A DNA stretch of 8,424 bases, from contig JANQSQ010000357.1 in assembly GCA_028283985.1 (NCBI GenBank), positions 1 through 8,424 of the forward strand, written 5' to 3'. Within the stretch, counting starts at the first letter, position 1. Each line of letters starts with the position of its first letter. The position numbers were made by a program, and so were the translations under genes. This DNA is from Rhodothermales bacterium. Its GTDB lineage: Bacteria > Bacteroidota > Rhodothermia > Rhodothermales > VXPQ01. Positions 1-6,599 of this stretch are shown here, one piece after another. Below the pieces are notes generated by a model that saw only the letters and a program-made list of their open reading frames with translations, was not told where the DNA came from and made no database searches.

Positions 1-26
1 GTTTGCCGGCGTCCGGGCCGGCAAAC
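1..26. terminator. Perfect 10-bp hairpin downstream of the glycosyltransferase gene
   Basis: GTTTGCCGGC at 1-10 is the exact reverse complement of GCCGGCAAAC at 17-26, with a 6-nt loop. It lies 37 bp beyond the stop codon of the minus-strand glycosyltransferase gene, where a transcription terminator would be expected. No U-tract can be seen, because on the minus strand it would fall before base 1. It could equally belong to a gene left of the window, or be an intergenic repeat unit. The inverted repeat is certain; the terminator role is inferred. Confidence 0.45.
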
Positions 27-63
27 GCCCGCCAGCGTTCAAGAAAGGGAGGAAGGTTCATGG

Positions 64-1416
64 CTACAGACCCGCGAGGGCATCGAGCGTGCGGGCAAAT
101 TCTCGTGTGGTCGCCCGCGCATCGTGCCGCATGATTTCTTCCGGCTTCGGATCGAACGGGATCGGCAGCGGTTGCCCGAGCTCGCGGGCATGGAGGCAAT
201 CCGTCAAAAGGCGCACCGCCGCGGTCTTATCCTGTATCTGTATCCCGGTCCGGGTGCGCTGGAGCATTTCCCCCACTTCCAGATTCGTCGAGAGCGAGAG
301 GATGGGGCGCCCTGCCGCAAGATACTCGAAAATCTTTGCGGGGACGACATGGCGGGGGTGCATATCGTTGATTACAAGTAAAAGATCGAACCGGCGAAGC
401 GTGGAAAGCGCCCGTTCGAGCGGAACAACGTCCTCACATACAAACCGCCCTTCCAGCCCGTGAGCGCGGGCCTGCGCAGCGTCGGTCTCGGAAAGCGACC
501 CGAAAGAATGTATGCAAATACGCTCGACGAGAGAAGCCTGCCGCTTCCGAAGTTCGACCAGTACATCCATAATGGGCGCAGCAGGCGATATGGCCCGGAA
601 ACGCCCGAAAAAGCCGATGCGCAACATGGACGAGCGAGCCGGAAGAACATTTTCTCCATGGACATTTCCCTCTATAGCAATGGGATCGTCGAAAACGTCC
701 GGATCGAAACTGTTTCCAATGATGACCGTCGCGGGGTCAAGGCGGGCATAGCGTTCCCGGTATGCATCGGCAATTCGCCGGGTTTGAAACATGAGTACAT
801 TCGCCCCTGCCACCACCCGGCGTTCCGCATTCCTGTCAATGCGTTTGACCCAGGCCCATTTTTTCCTGGTGCGCACCTCGGACAGCGTCCAGGGGTCGCG
901 AAAATCCGCAATGTACGGAACGCCGAGCCGCTTGCTCAACCACTGCCCTGCCACCAGTCCGGACCAGGGATTTCCGGTAGCCCAGACAACCTGCGGATTG
1001 ACTTCGGCCGCTTGCCGCAGCATCGTCCCGAATTTTGCGGCAAAAAGAGGAAGCCAGGCATCTACGGGAAACTGCCGGTCCAGTGCGGCAATCCATGAAG
1101 CTGGCGCAGCCTGGCGGGAACCACCCCCTTTTCCCGACGGCGCTCCCAACTGACTCTCGGACCGGAACGTGCGGTCCATGGGCGATGCAATGCTCAGCAC
1201 GCGAATGTCCTTAAGAAGATGCGCCTCTTTGTCGGTGAGTTGCGCCCCCGGAGATGCAATGGTCAGAATCGTCGGCTCCCAGCCGAATTCGCGCAGATGA
1301 ATGGCAAACCGGAACGGGCGCATGGACCCTACACGGCGGCGGGGCAGGAAGTAAGGCGCCAGTAGAAGAACTCTTTGGGGAGATGAATGCACAGATCGTC
1401 GGCGATCAGGGAGCAT
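64..1416 (-). CDS. GT-B fold glycosyltransferase, family 4-like
   Basis: Likely cytoplasmic or membrane-associated enzyme that transfers a sugar from a nucleotide donor during surface polysaccharide or glycolipid synthesis; donor and acceptor cannot be told from sequence. The protein is 450 residues from the ATG at 1416. The N-terminal Rossmann half begins with RVLLLAPYFLPRRRVGS, a form typical of GT4-like N-terminal domains. ADFRDPW at about residues 170-176 is a common motif of this subgroup. The C-terminal donor-binding half starts near LRIGFFGRFR and contains VPAKIFEYLAAGRPIL at about 358-373, the classic GT4 nucleotide-sugar-binding segment. No transmembrane segment is evident. The frame stays open to 1569, but the extra 51 residues do not resemble the family, so the ATG at 1416 was preferred; no strong ribosome-binding site supports either start. 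It is divergent from the hydratase gene and has no other glycan gene beside it in the window. Confidence 0.85.
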   Translation of the reverse strand: MLPDRRRSVHSSPQRVLLLAPYFLPRRRVGSMRPFRFAIHLREFGWEPTILTIASPGAQLTDKEAHLLKDIRVLSIASPMDRTFRSESQLGAPSGKGGGSRQAAPASWIAALDRQFPVDAWLPLFAAKFGTMLRQAAEVNPQVVWATGNPWSGLVAGQWLSKRLGVPYIADFRDPWTLSEVRTRKKWAWVKRIDRNAERRVVAGANVLMFQTRRIADAYRERYARLDPATVIIGNSFDPDVFDDPIAIEGNVHGENVLPARSSMLRIGFFGRFRAISPAAPIMDVLVELRKRQASLVERICIHSFGSLSETDAAQARAHGLEGRFVCEDVVPLERALSTLRRFDLLLVINDMHPRHVVPAKIFEYLAAGRPILSLSTNLEVGEMLQRTRTGIQIQDKTAAVRLLTDCLHARELGQPLPIPFDPKPEEIMRHDARATTREFARTLDALAGL

Positions 1417-1594
1417 GCCAGGCAAAAAGCCCGTACAAAGCGCGTCGAAAATAAGGATTTTTTGAGGAAGTTTCGTATTACTTGGGAGTTTGTGAAAAAG
1501 GGTCGGCTTTCGATTCTCGCCGGGGGTTCGTTTATTACAAACTTGTATGCAATAGAACGCGTTCGACAAACGTCCGCCTTACACAGCCTGAAGA
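1417..1594. promoter_or_regulatory. Divergent intergenic region with a 10-bp palindrome
   Basis: This 178-bp gap separates the divergently transcribed glycosyltransferase and hydratase genes and should hold both promoters. It is richer in A+T than the flanking genes. A perfect palindrome GAACGCGTTC at 1555-1564 lies 30 bp before the hydratase start and could be an operator. No convincing -35/-10 pair was found on either strand. Confidence 0.4.
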
Positions 1595-2068
1595 ATGAAT
1601 ACTTACGAGAAGATAAACATAGGCGATTCCTTTTCAACCACGCGCTTTCTGTCCGTGGAAGATGTGCAGACGTTCGCAGACCTGACCGGGGACGACAATC
1701 CGATCCATGTGGACCCCGAATACGCAGCTACGACGCAGTTCGAGCGGCCGATCGTACACGGCATCCTGCTGCTGGGCATTATCTCCAAGGTGCTTGGGCG
1801 GGATTTCCCGGGCCACGGTTGCATTGCCGCCTCCATTTCCTGCCGCTTTCTACGCCCCGTGCCCGTAGGGTCTGAAATCACGGTCGAGATCAAAATCAGC
1901 GAAAAGATCGAGAAACGGAAGCATGTCCGAAGCCGGGTGTATGTCTACTATGAAGGACGTCTGGCCGTTGGGGGCGAGGCTACCATTGTTCCGCCCTCGG
2001 AAGACAACGTAGGAGAAAACGGCGCGACATCCGACATGGACCAGGAACAAATGGTCCATGCGGAATAA
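1595..2068 (+). CDS. MaoC-like (R)-specific enoyl-CoA hydratase (PhaJ type)
   Basis: Small single-hotdog hydratase of 157 residues. Family members add water to trans-2-enoyl-CoA to give (R)-3-hydroxyacyl-CoA, linking beta-oxidation intermediates to polyhydroxyalkanoate or other lipid pathways; they act in the cytoplasm, usually as dimers. The catalytic signature is clear: TGDDNPIHVD at residues 31-40 supplies the Asp/His pair with family spacing (D33 and H38), followed by the conserved RPIVHGILLLGIISKVLG segment. The core ends near residue 133 (EATIVPP). The last 24 or so residues are polar and acidic and look disordered, somewhat longer than in minimal PhaJ proteins. The ATG at 1595 was chosen because MNTYEKINIGDSF matches the family N-terminus; there is little Shine-Dalgarno sequence upstream. 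No PHA synthase or thiolase gene is nearby, so the exact pathway is open. The substrate could also be another 3-hydroxyacyl thioester. Confidence 0.85.
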   Translation: MNTYEKINIGDSFSTTRFLSVEDVQTFADLTGDDNPIHVDPEYAATTQFERPIVHGILLLGIISKVLGRDFPGHGCIAASISCRFLRPVPVGSEITVEIKISEKIEKRKHVRSRVYVYYEGRLAVGGEATIVPPSEDNVGENGATSDMDQEQMVHAE

Positions 2069-2073
2069 GAAGG

Positions 2074-2130
2074 TATAAGTATTTGTTAATAAAGGATTTA
2101 TGTAAATTTTTTATACTGCGCGCCCCGCGG
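2074..2130 (+). repeat. AT-rich segment, imperfect copy of 4458-4510
   Basis: An AT-rich stretch starting TATAAGTA and ending in CCGCGG lies between the hydratase stop and the first parS site. A similar stretch, in the same orientation and also starting TATAAGTA and ending CCGCGG, follows the second parS site. By eye the two are roughly two-thirds alike with small gaps. Part of the resemblance may be base composition alone. Confidence 0.35.
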
Positions 2131-2149
2131 ATGTTTAAGAACATTTTGA

Positions 2150-2165
2150 TGTTTCACGTGAAACA
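2150..2165. other. parS: parS centromere site (ParB/Spo0J binding), copy 1
   Basis: TGTTTCACGTGAAACA is a perfect 16-bp palindrome and matches the bacterial parS consensus TGTTNCACGTGAAACA at every position. ParB dimers load here as a CTP-dependent clamp and spread along DNA, recruiting ParA and SMC for origin segregation. It lies in the convergent gap between the hydratase and recF genes, 38 bp beyond the recF stop. The parAB genes are not in the window. Confidence 0.95.
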
Positions 2166-2203
2166 TTGGAGGCGCATATCTTCCGACGGTTTCACGGCGG
2201 GGA

Positions 2204-3367
2204 CTATACGTCTGGTTCGGCAGAGGCCAGAGGGCGCACCTGACCGTCCTCAACGAAAAGCGCCCGGTGTTGCCCCTTGTCGAAAGGAACAAGCCCATCG
2301 AAAGGTCGCCGAGCTGTGGCGGAAATGATCGTTTGTCCGATGCGGTCGGATTGAAGCAGATCGAGAAAGGCTTTCGACCGGGAAGCGTCCAGGTGTTCAA
2401 ATACGTCGTCGAGGAGCAGAATAGGGCGCTCCCCGGTGCGTTCCTGCAGAAAAGCGTACATGGCCAGTTTCAGGGCCATGCCGAACGTGCGGTGCTGCCC
2501 TTGCGAAGCGTACCGGCGGACCAGCATATCGTCCAGACGAAACGCCAGATCGTCGAGATGCGGCCCGGCGAGCGTGGTTCCCCGGCGGCATTCGTCCTCG
2601 AAGACAGCGGCCAGTTTGTCCCGGTAGGCTGCCTGGATTGTTTCAAGAGGCGCCGGCGCGGAAAGACGCAGATTGGCATGGTACTCCATAGTCGGCTTTT
2701 CCGCCACGGACTCGATGGCCTCATAGGCCTGATGCAGATAGTCTGCAAACGCATCCGTAAAGCCCTGCCGGGCCTGCACAATCCGGCTTCCGAATGTTAC
2801 CAGTTGTTCGTCCCAGGAAGCAAGTATGGCCGGCGTATTATCCATAGACCCGCCTTCTTTCATGCCGGCGAGGTAGCGGTTGCGCTGCTTCAGCACCCGC
2901 CGAAACCTGAGCAGGGCGTCGAGATACAACGGGGTAGCCTGACAAAGAAGATTGTCCACGAAACGGCGGCGGTTATCGGGCCCCCCGGAGGTCAGGGCAT
3001 AATCCTGCGGAGCGCACGCGACCACCGGCAATTGCCCTACCATGGAGGACACCCGTTCCTGTGCAACCCCGTTCATGAACATCCGCTTCCCCTCTCCCGG
3101 TACATACGCCATGCGCACACGCCGTTCCCGGCCGCCATCGCTCACGAACAAGCCTTCCACTTCGGTATGTTTCGCGCCGCGCCGTACAATATACCGGTCG
3201 CCCGATGTGACGAAACCCTTTGACAGGCAGGCATAATGAATGGCGTCCAGCACATTCGTCTTCCCCGCCCCATTGGGGCCATACAGGAGATTCACCGAGG
3301 GGGCAAGCGTACACTCGGTACGCTCGTGCATGCGGAAATCCGTAAGGCGAATCGACTTGAGATACAT
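2204..3367 (-). CDS. recF: DNA replication/repair protein RecF
   Basis: SMC-like ATPase of 387 residues, slightly longer than the usual 360-370. With RecO and RecR it helps load RecA at single-stranded gaps and stalled forks. The ABC-type elements are present in order: N-terminus MYLKSIRLTDFRMHE, Walker A GPNGAGKT at 30-37, the RecF-typical stretch QDYALTSGGPDNRRRFVDNL at 121-140, GPHLDDL at 268-274, the signature SQGQHRT at 288-294, and Walker B ILLLDDVFEHLD at 316-327. The signature carries H where QQR is more common. The ATG at 3367 was chosen by homology. The frame stays open across the whole gap to murQ, so an upstream ATG at 3496 would add 43 residues that do not look like RecF. recF is often near dnaA/dnaN, but here it diverges from murQ and is flanked by parS sites. 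None of dnaA, dnaN, gyrB or dciA is in view. Confidence 0.96.
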   Translation of the reverse strand: MYLKSIRLTDFRMHERTECTLAPSVNLLYGPNGAGKTNVLDAIHYACLSKGFVTSGDRYIVRRGAKHTEVEGLFVSDGGRERRVRMAYVPGEGKRMFMNGVAQERVSSMVGQLPVVACAPQDYALTSGGPDNRRRFVDNLLCQATPLYLDALLRFRRVLKQRNRYLAGMKEGGSMDNTPAILASWDEQLVTFGSRIVQARQGFTDAFADYLHQAYEAIESVAEKPTMEYHANLRLSAPAPLETIQAAYRDKLAAVFEDECRRGTTLAGPHLDDLAFRLDDMLVRRYASQGQHRTFGMALKLAMYAFLQERTGERPILLLDDVFEHLDASRSKAFLDLLQSDRIGQTIISATARRPFDGLVPFDKGQHRALFVEDGQVRPLASAEPDV

Positions 3368-3496
3368 GGCCTGCTCATAACATCGCAGCATATGTACGTC
3401 GGCTGCGACGATTTCGTTCGGGGGCGCCGCACTCGACGGATCTGCGCTCCAAAACATGGCGCGGCGCCCCAGTTTCCGTAATTCCAACCGGATCAT
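3368..3496. promoter_or_regulatory. Divergent recF/murQ control region with two inverted repeats
   Basis: This 129-bp gap must hold the promoters of recF (leftward) and murQ (rightward). It contains two perfect inverted repeats: TCGCAGC at 3383-3389 with GCTGCGA at 3402-3408 (12-nt loop), and GGGGCGCCGC at 3421-3430 with GCGGCGCCCC at 3461-3470 (30-nt loop). Either could be an operator or an RNA stem in a leader. No convincing sigma-factor promoter was identified. Confidence 0.4.
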
Positions 3497-4426
3497 ATGC
3501 CACACACCGAACCGCCCCCCCTTTTCTCGGAACTCGAGCATCTGGCCACGGAGCAGCGCAATCCCGGTTCCCGGAACATCGATCTGGCGTCGGTACCCGA
3601 AATCCTGGAGATCATCCATACAGAGGATCGGAAGGTTCCCGAAGCCGTGCGCACGGAAATTCCGTACATCGCGGAGGCCGTCGAGCTGATCGTGGATGCC
3701 TTCAAGCAGGGCGGACGGCTGTTTTATGCAGGTGCAGGAACGAGCGGGCGCCTTGGAATCGTGGATGCTTCGGAATGTCCGCCTACTTTCGGGAGCGATC
3801 CCGAGATGGTGCAGGGCATCATTGCGGGGGGGCGCGCAGCGGTTTTTCGATCGCAGGAAGGCGCCGAGGACCTCGAGTCCAACGGCGTGGACGCATTGAT
3901 CGAAGCCGGCGTGCAGCCGCCCGATGTCGTATGCGGAATCGCAGCGAGCCGGCGAACCCCTTTTGTGGTGGGCGCGATCCGGCATGCCCGCTCCATCGGC
4001 TGTAAAACGATCTATGTTACCTGCAATCCGCGCCAGCACTTCAATCTGGAGGTGGATGTGGCTATCTGCCCGGTGGTCGGCCCCGAAGTAATCATGGGTT
4101 CGACGCGCATGAAATCCGGGACGGCGCAAAAACTGGTGCTCAATATGCTCACGACCGCCTCGATGATTCGCCTCGGCAAAGTGTACGAGAATATGATGGT
4201 GGATCTTCAGATGACGAACGCGAAGCTGGTCGAGCGATCCAAACGCACCGTAATGACGGTGACGGGTGTATCCTATGCCGAAGCCGCGGAATTACTGGAT
4301 CGCGCCGGGGGACACGTAAAGACGGCATTGGTCATGCATCTTGTCGGGGTGGATGCGGAGGAGGCGGCCGGTCGGCTTGAGAAAGCAGGGGGATTTGTGC
4401 GGGCCGCGATTGGAGGATTGGGATGA
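3497..4426 (+). CDS. murQ: N-acetylmuramic acid 6-phosphate etherase MurQ
   Basis: Cytoplasmic peptidoglycan-recycling enzyme of 309 residues (E. coli MurQ is about 298). It cleaves the D-lactyl ether of N-acetylmuramic acid 6-phosphate to give GlcNAc-6-phosphate and D-lactate. The SIS-domain signature is nearly complete: LATEQRNPGSRNID at 16-29, YAGAGTSGRLGIVDASECPPTFG at 77-99 (phosphosugar loop and catalytic-type Glu93), EGAED at 121-125 (second acidic site), EVIMGSTRMKSGTAQKLVLN at 197-216, then NMMVDLQMTNAKLVERS and a C-terminal helical lid. One deviation: the usual GIAASGRTP reads GIAASRRTP at 147-155, placing Arg at position 152 where Gly is typical. The ATG at 3497 fits the family start, though no clear ribosome-binding site precedes it. 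No MurNAc transporter or anmK is adjacent. The stop codon directly abuts the second parS site. Confidence 0.95.
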   Translation: MPHTEPPPLFSELEHLATEQRNPGSRNIDLASVPEILEIIHTEDRKVPEAVRTEIPYIAEAVELIVDAFKQGGRLFYAGAGTSGRLGIVDASECPPTFGSDPEMVQGIIAGGRAAVFRSQEGAEDLESNGVDALIEAGVQPPDVVCGIAASRRTPFVVGAIRHARSIGCKTIYVTCNPRQHFNLEVDVAICPVVGPEVIMGSTRMKSGTAQKLVLNMLTTASMIRLGKVYENMMVDLQMTNAKLVERSKRTVMTVTGVSYAEAAELLDRAGGHVKTALVMHLVGVDAEEAAGRLEKAGGFVRAAIGGLG

Positions 4427-4442
4427 TGTTTCACGTGAAACA
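4427..4442. other. parS: parS centromere site (ParB/Spo0J binding), copy 2
   Basis: A second exact TGTTTCACGTGAAACA palindrome, identical over all 16 bases to the copy 2,277 bp to the left. It begins on the base after the murQ stop codon and lies in the convergent gap between murQ and the ATPase gene. Chance occurrence of two perfect copies in 8.4 kb is negligible. Confidence 0.95.
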
Positions 4443-4567
4443 ATGAAAATTATTTTCTATAAGTACTTATTTTAAGCATATTTACATAAAATTTTGTCCT
4501 GCTCCCGCGGCGAAAATTCTGAAAATCCGGGTTACAGTGCAATAAAAGCCGTGAAATTGGGCCTGGT
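4443..4567. other. AT-rich convergent gap between murQ and the ATPase gene
   Basis: The gap is strongly AT-rich compared with the genes on either side. It contains a perfect 12-bp palindrome ATAAGTACTTAT at 4459-4470 inside the segment (4458-4510) that resembles 2074-2130. A bidirectional terminator would be expected here, but no strong stem with a T-run was found. No DnaA box of the form TTATNCACA was seen. Confidence 0.4.
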
Positions 4568-6319
4568 TCAGTCGCCGGTTTTTCGTTCGAAAGGTTTGTA
4601 CTCCAGCAAGGCGGACTGCCCGAAAACGTCAACGATGGCTACCGACATTTCGACGCCGAATGCATCCGTAAGCCTCATTGGCTTGCCGAGCCGGAAGGGA
4701 ACCGGCTGCTGCCGCCCCTGCTCAATGGCGATGTTGTCTGCGTACAGATAGGTCCGGTCGGAGGTATCGCGTATCGGATTCAATCTTCCGCGCAGTCCGG
4801 GGACATGCCCGGCGGCTGTCGGAAAAAGAACCGCGCCTCCAGTCGGGAGGGGGACCAGTTCGAGCAACAGGCCCCCCTGGCGCGGCGTCCATTCCCGCGC
4901 CAGTCCGGCGGCGTACCCAGGCACGGCCGCATAAACCGTCATCGGCAGATGCGTAGCGTACAGATCAAAGTGCGCTTCGCCGGATTCGTCGGTTGTCACT
5001 CGCTGCCAGGTCTTGTTCGGAAAGAGAGCAAGGACATCAACGCCCGCCAGCGGTTCGCCCTCCGAGTGCGCCGTAACCGTAGCGTCCGACGGCGTAAGTT
5101 CGAGTCTGGCGGCCGGAATAGACAGAACCAGACTCGACTGATCGACGACTCTGTACTCCGGCGCAACGCCAGCGGTCTCACGGGTTTCCTTGAAGATAAT
5201 CGAGACGCCGTCCCCCCGGCGCTCCATCATGTACCCCCGATGCCCGGACCCGGGGATTTCGCCGACAGGAATTCGCGCAAACACGGAAGCAAGCACCTCG
5301 TTGCGCGTGGCCTGGCTCGAATCCATGCTTTCTATGGTCATCCCGTTGGGAAGCTGGCCGGGCGAGTCGATCTCCAGCCGATCCTTGAACATCGACAGTC
5401 GGATTCGCCGCGAGGCCATGGAATAGTCGCGGTGCACAACCGCGTTGACCACCGCCTCGAACACTGCGGCCTTGCTGTACTGGGACGCATCTTCTCGCAA
5501 AGGAGTCTTGCGCGCCGCAACGCGCATGTTGCGGACCACGAACTTCACAGCGTCGGCGATCTGGACTGGAAGCGGCCCTCCGATCTCCTGTGCGTCCAAC
5601 TGACCGGAAGCGCGGTCTTTGCCCCTGTAGCAGGTCGCCGCGATCATGGCTTGCGGCAACCACTCCTCGGGCCGGTTGGCGCAGAGCAGTACGCCAGCGA
5701 CCGTGGCCCGGTGTGCATCGGCCTCATCGGCCGCCAGAAGACGAAGATTCCTCAGCGCACGCTGAGGATCGGTCGCTCCCGCAACGCTGAGTAACGGTTC
5801 CCACAAGCGCTCGTTGAGGGTTTCGAAGCCGGTCTGAGGAACAATCTGCCTGTCGAACCATAGGTAGCGGCTCTGGGCGCGCCTCTGCGCCAGGCGAAGC
5901 CGCTCGTCGCTATTCATTCTGCGCTTTGAACCACCCACCCGAATATAGCTCCCACCCGGGCTGTCATGCTGCGACTCGCCCTGTGGTACTTCCACCGCCA
6001 GCAGAAACTTTCCATCCAGTTCCACATGGTAAGTGCGAATGCGGACGGGCGGCTCAATGGCATCGGTAGAGACTTCAACGACTATGGAGTCCAACCTGAC
6101 GATCTCGTCGCGAGACAGACCCTGCGCATCGCCCTGATCGGTGACGCCGCAGAACAACACGCCGCCCCTGGCGTTGGCGAACGCCGCAATCTCGTCAGCC
6201 AGATCATCCCGCTTAGGACTTTCCAGACGGTCGCCGGCGAGCGCGATTTGCTTGAATTCCTGGCGACTGTCCTCTCCGAGACGGAGCTGGCGCCTGACTG
6301 TTTCTTCGGTGTAATTCAT
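4568..6319 (-). CDS. Schlafen AlbA_2 / GHKL-ATPase protein with unusual C-terminal domains
   Basis: A 583-residue protein from the ATG at 6319. Residues about 13-147 form an AlbA_2 (Schlafen-type) nucleic-acid-binding domain, marked by EFK at 21-23 and ADEIAAFANARGGVLFCGVT at 41-60. Residues about 280-375 form the GHKL-like ATPase seen in 'ATP-binding' AlbA_2 proteins: E288, N292 and H296-RDY (N-box EAVVNAVVHRDY), DRLEIDSPGQLPNG and GSGHRG. Instead of the usual winged helix, residues about 405-490 look like an Ig-like/carboxypeptidase-regulatory fold (TVTAHSEGEPLAGVDVLALF, DESGEAHFDLYA). Residues about 508-575 form a module I do not recognise (DRTYLYADNIAI, then LTDAFGVEMSVAIVDVFGQS). Family members are annotated as transcriptional regulators or defence-associated; function here is unknown. 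Other in-frame ATGs at 6328, 6343 and 6505 are possible starts. The one at 6343 has a GAGG only 3 nt upstream; the one at 6319 has a weak GGATGGG. Confidence 0.8.
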   Translation of the reverse strand: MNYTEETVRRQLRLGEDSRQEFKQIALAGDRLESPKRDDLADEIAAFANARGGVLFCGVTDQGDAQGLSRDEIVRLDSIVVEVSTDAIEPPVRIRTYHVELDGKFLLAVEVPQGESQHDSPGGSYIRVGGSKRRMNSDERLRLAQRRAQSRYLWFDRQIVPQTGFETLNERLWEPLLSVAGATDPQRALRNLRLLAADEADAHRATVAGVLLCANRPEEWLPQAMIAATCYRGKDRASGQLDAQEIGGPLPVQIADAVKFVVRNMRVAARKTPLREDASQYSKAAVFEAVVNAVVHRDYSMASRRIRLSMFKDRLEIDSPGQLPNGMTIESMDSSQATRNEVLASVFARIPVGEIPGSGHRGYMMERRGDGVSIIFKETRETAGVAPEYRVVDQSSLVLSIPAARLELTPSDATVTAHSEGEPLAGVDVLALFPNKTWQRVTTDESGEAHFDLYATHLPMTVYAAVPGYAAGLAREWTPRQGGLLLELVPLPTGGAVLFPTAAGHVPGLRGRLNPIRDTSDRTYLYADNIAIEQGRQQPVPFRLGKPMRLTDAFGVEMSVAIVDVFGQSALLEYKPFERKTGD

Positions 6320-6599
6320 CGGTCCCATCCAACTGGAGGCCATCTTCCTCGCGTTTTTCTTTCGGACAATCAATTCCCAAACGTTTCCAGCCCCTGATTG
6401 CTTCCGGGATTTACGCAGAGATGGATTGAACGACTTGTGCGCTGCAAGGATGCATCGAAATGCCGACGCGCCACGGAGTTTGAGCACCTGCACGTTCTGG
6501 AACAACCGTGCTTACGGTCCAAAAGGAGTTAGCTGCCATCGAAAAGCAATCTGCCTTAAGGCCTGAACAGCCGTCCCCCAACCGAACCCCGCCGCGGAT
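6320..6599. promoter_or_regulatory. Gap upstream of the AlbA_2/ATPase gene
   Basis: These 280 bp separate the TPR gene stop from the chosen ATPase start. The ATPase frame stays open up to 6505, but the 62 extra residues resemble nothing I recognise. A 10-bp palindrome GCCTTAAGGC lies at 6553-6562 and a weak 5-bp stem at 6505-6518. No clear promoter or terminator was seen. The distance argues that the ATPase gene has its own promoter rather than being tightly coupled to the TPR gene. Confidence 0.35.

Noticed and set aside
60..134. Short plus-strand frame with a good ribosome-binding site (GGGAGG before the ATG at 60)
   Set aside because: It encodes only 24 residues, lies almost wholly antisense to the end of the glycosyltransferase gene and is probably coincidental.
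460..1098. 212-codon plus-strand open frame opposite the glycosyltransferase
   Set aside because: It is the shadow of the GT-B coding sequence and has no recognisable motifs.
2267..3223. 318-codon plus-strand open frame opposite recF
   Set aside because: It is the antisense shadow of a well-conserved RecF sequence and shows no recognisable domain.
3368..4129. Long minus-strand open frame upstream of recF running antisense through murQ
   Set aside because: The frame lies opposite a clearly conserved murQ, its translation resembles no protein, and GC-rich codon use commonly leaves antisense frames open. Only the RecF part is real.
4427..4567. Possible replication origin (AT-rich gap beside parS, near recF)
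   Set aside because: No TTATNCACA-type DnaA boxes or clustered repeats were found and dnaA is not in view, so only origin proximity is suggested.
4805..5794. 329-codon plus-strand open frame opposite the AlbA_2/ATPase gene
   Set aside because: It overlaps the conserved AlbA_2/GHKL coding sequence on the other strand and has a low-complexity, Arg-rich composition typical of antisense frames.
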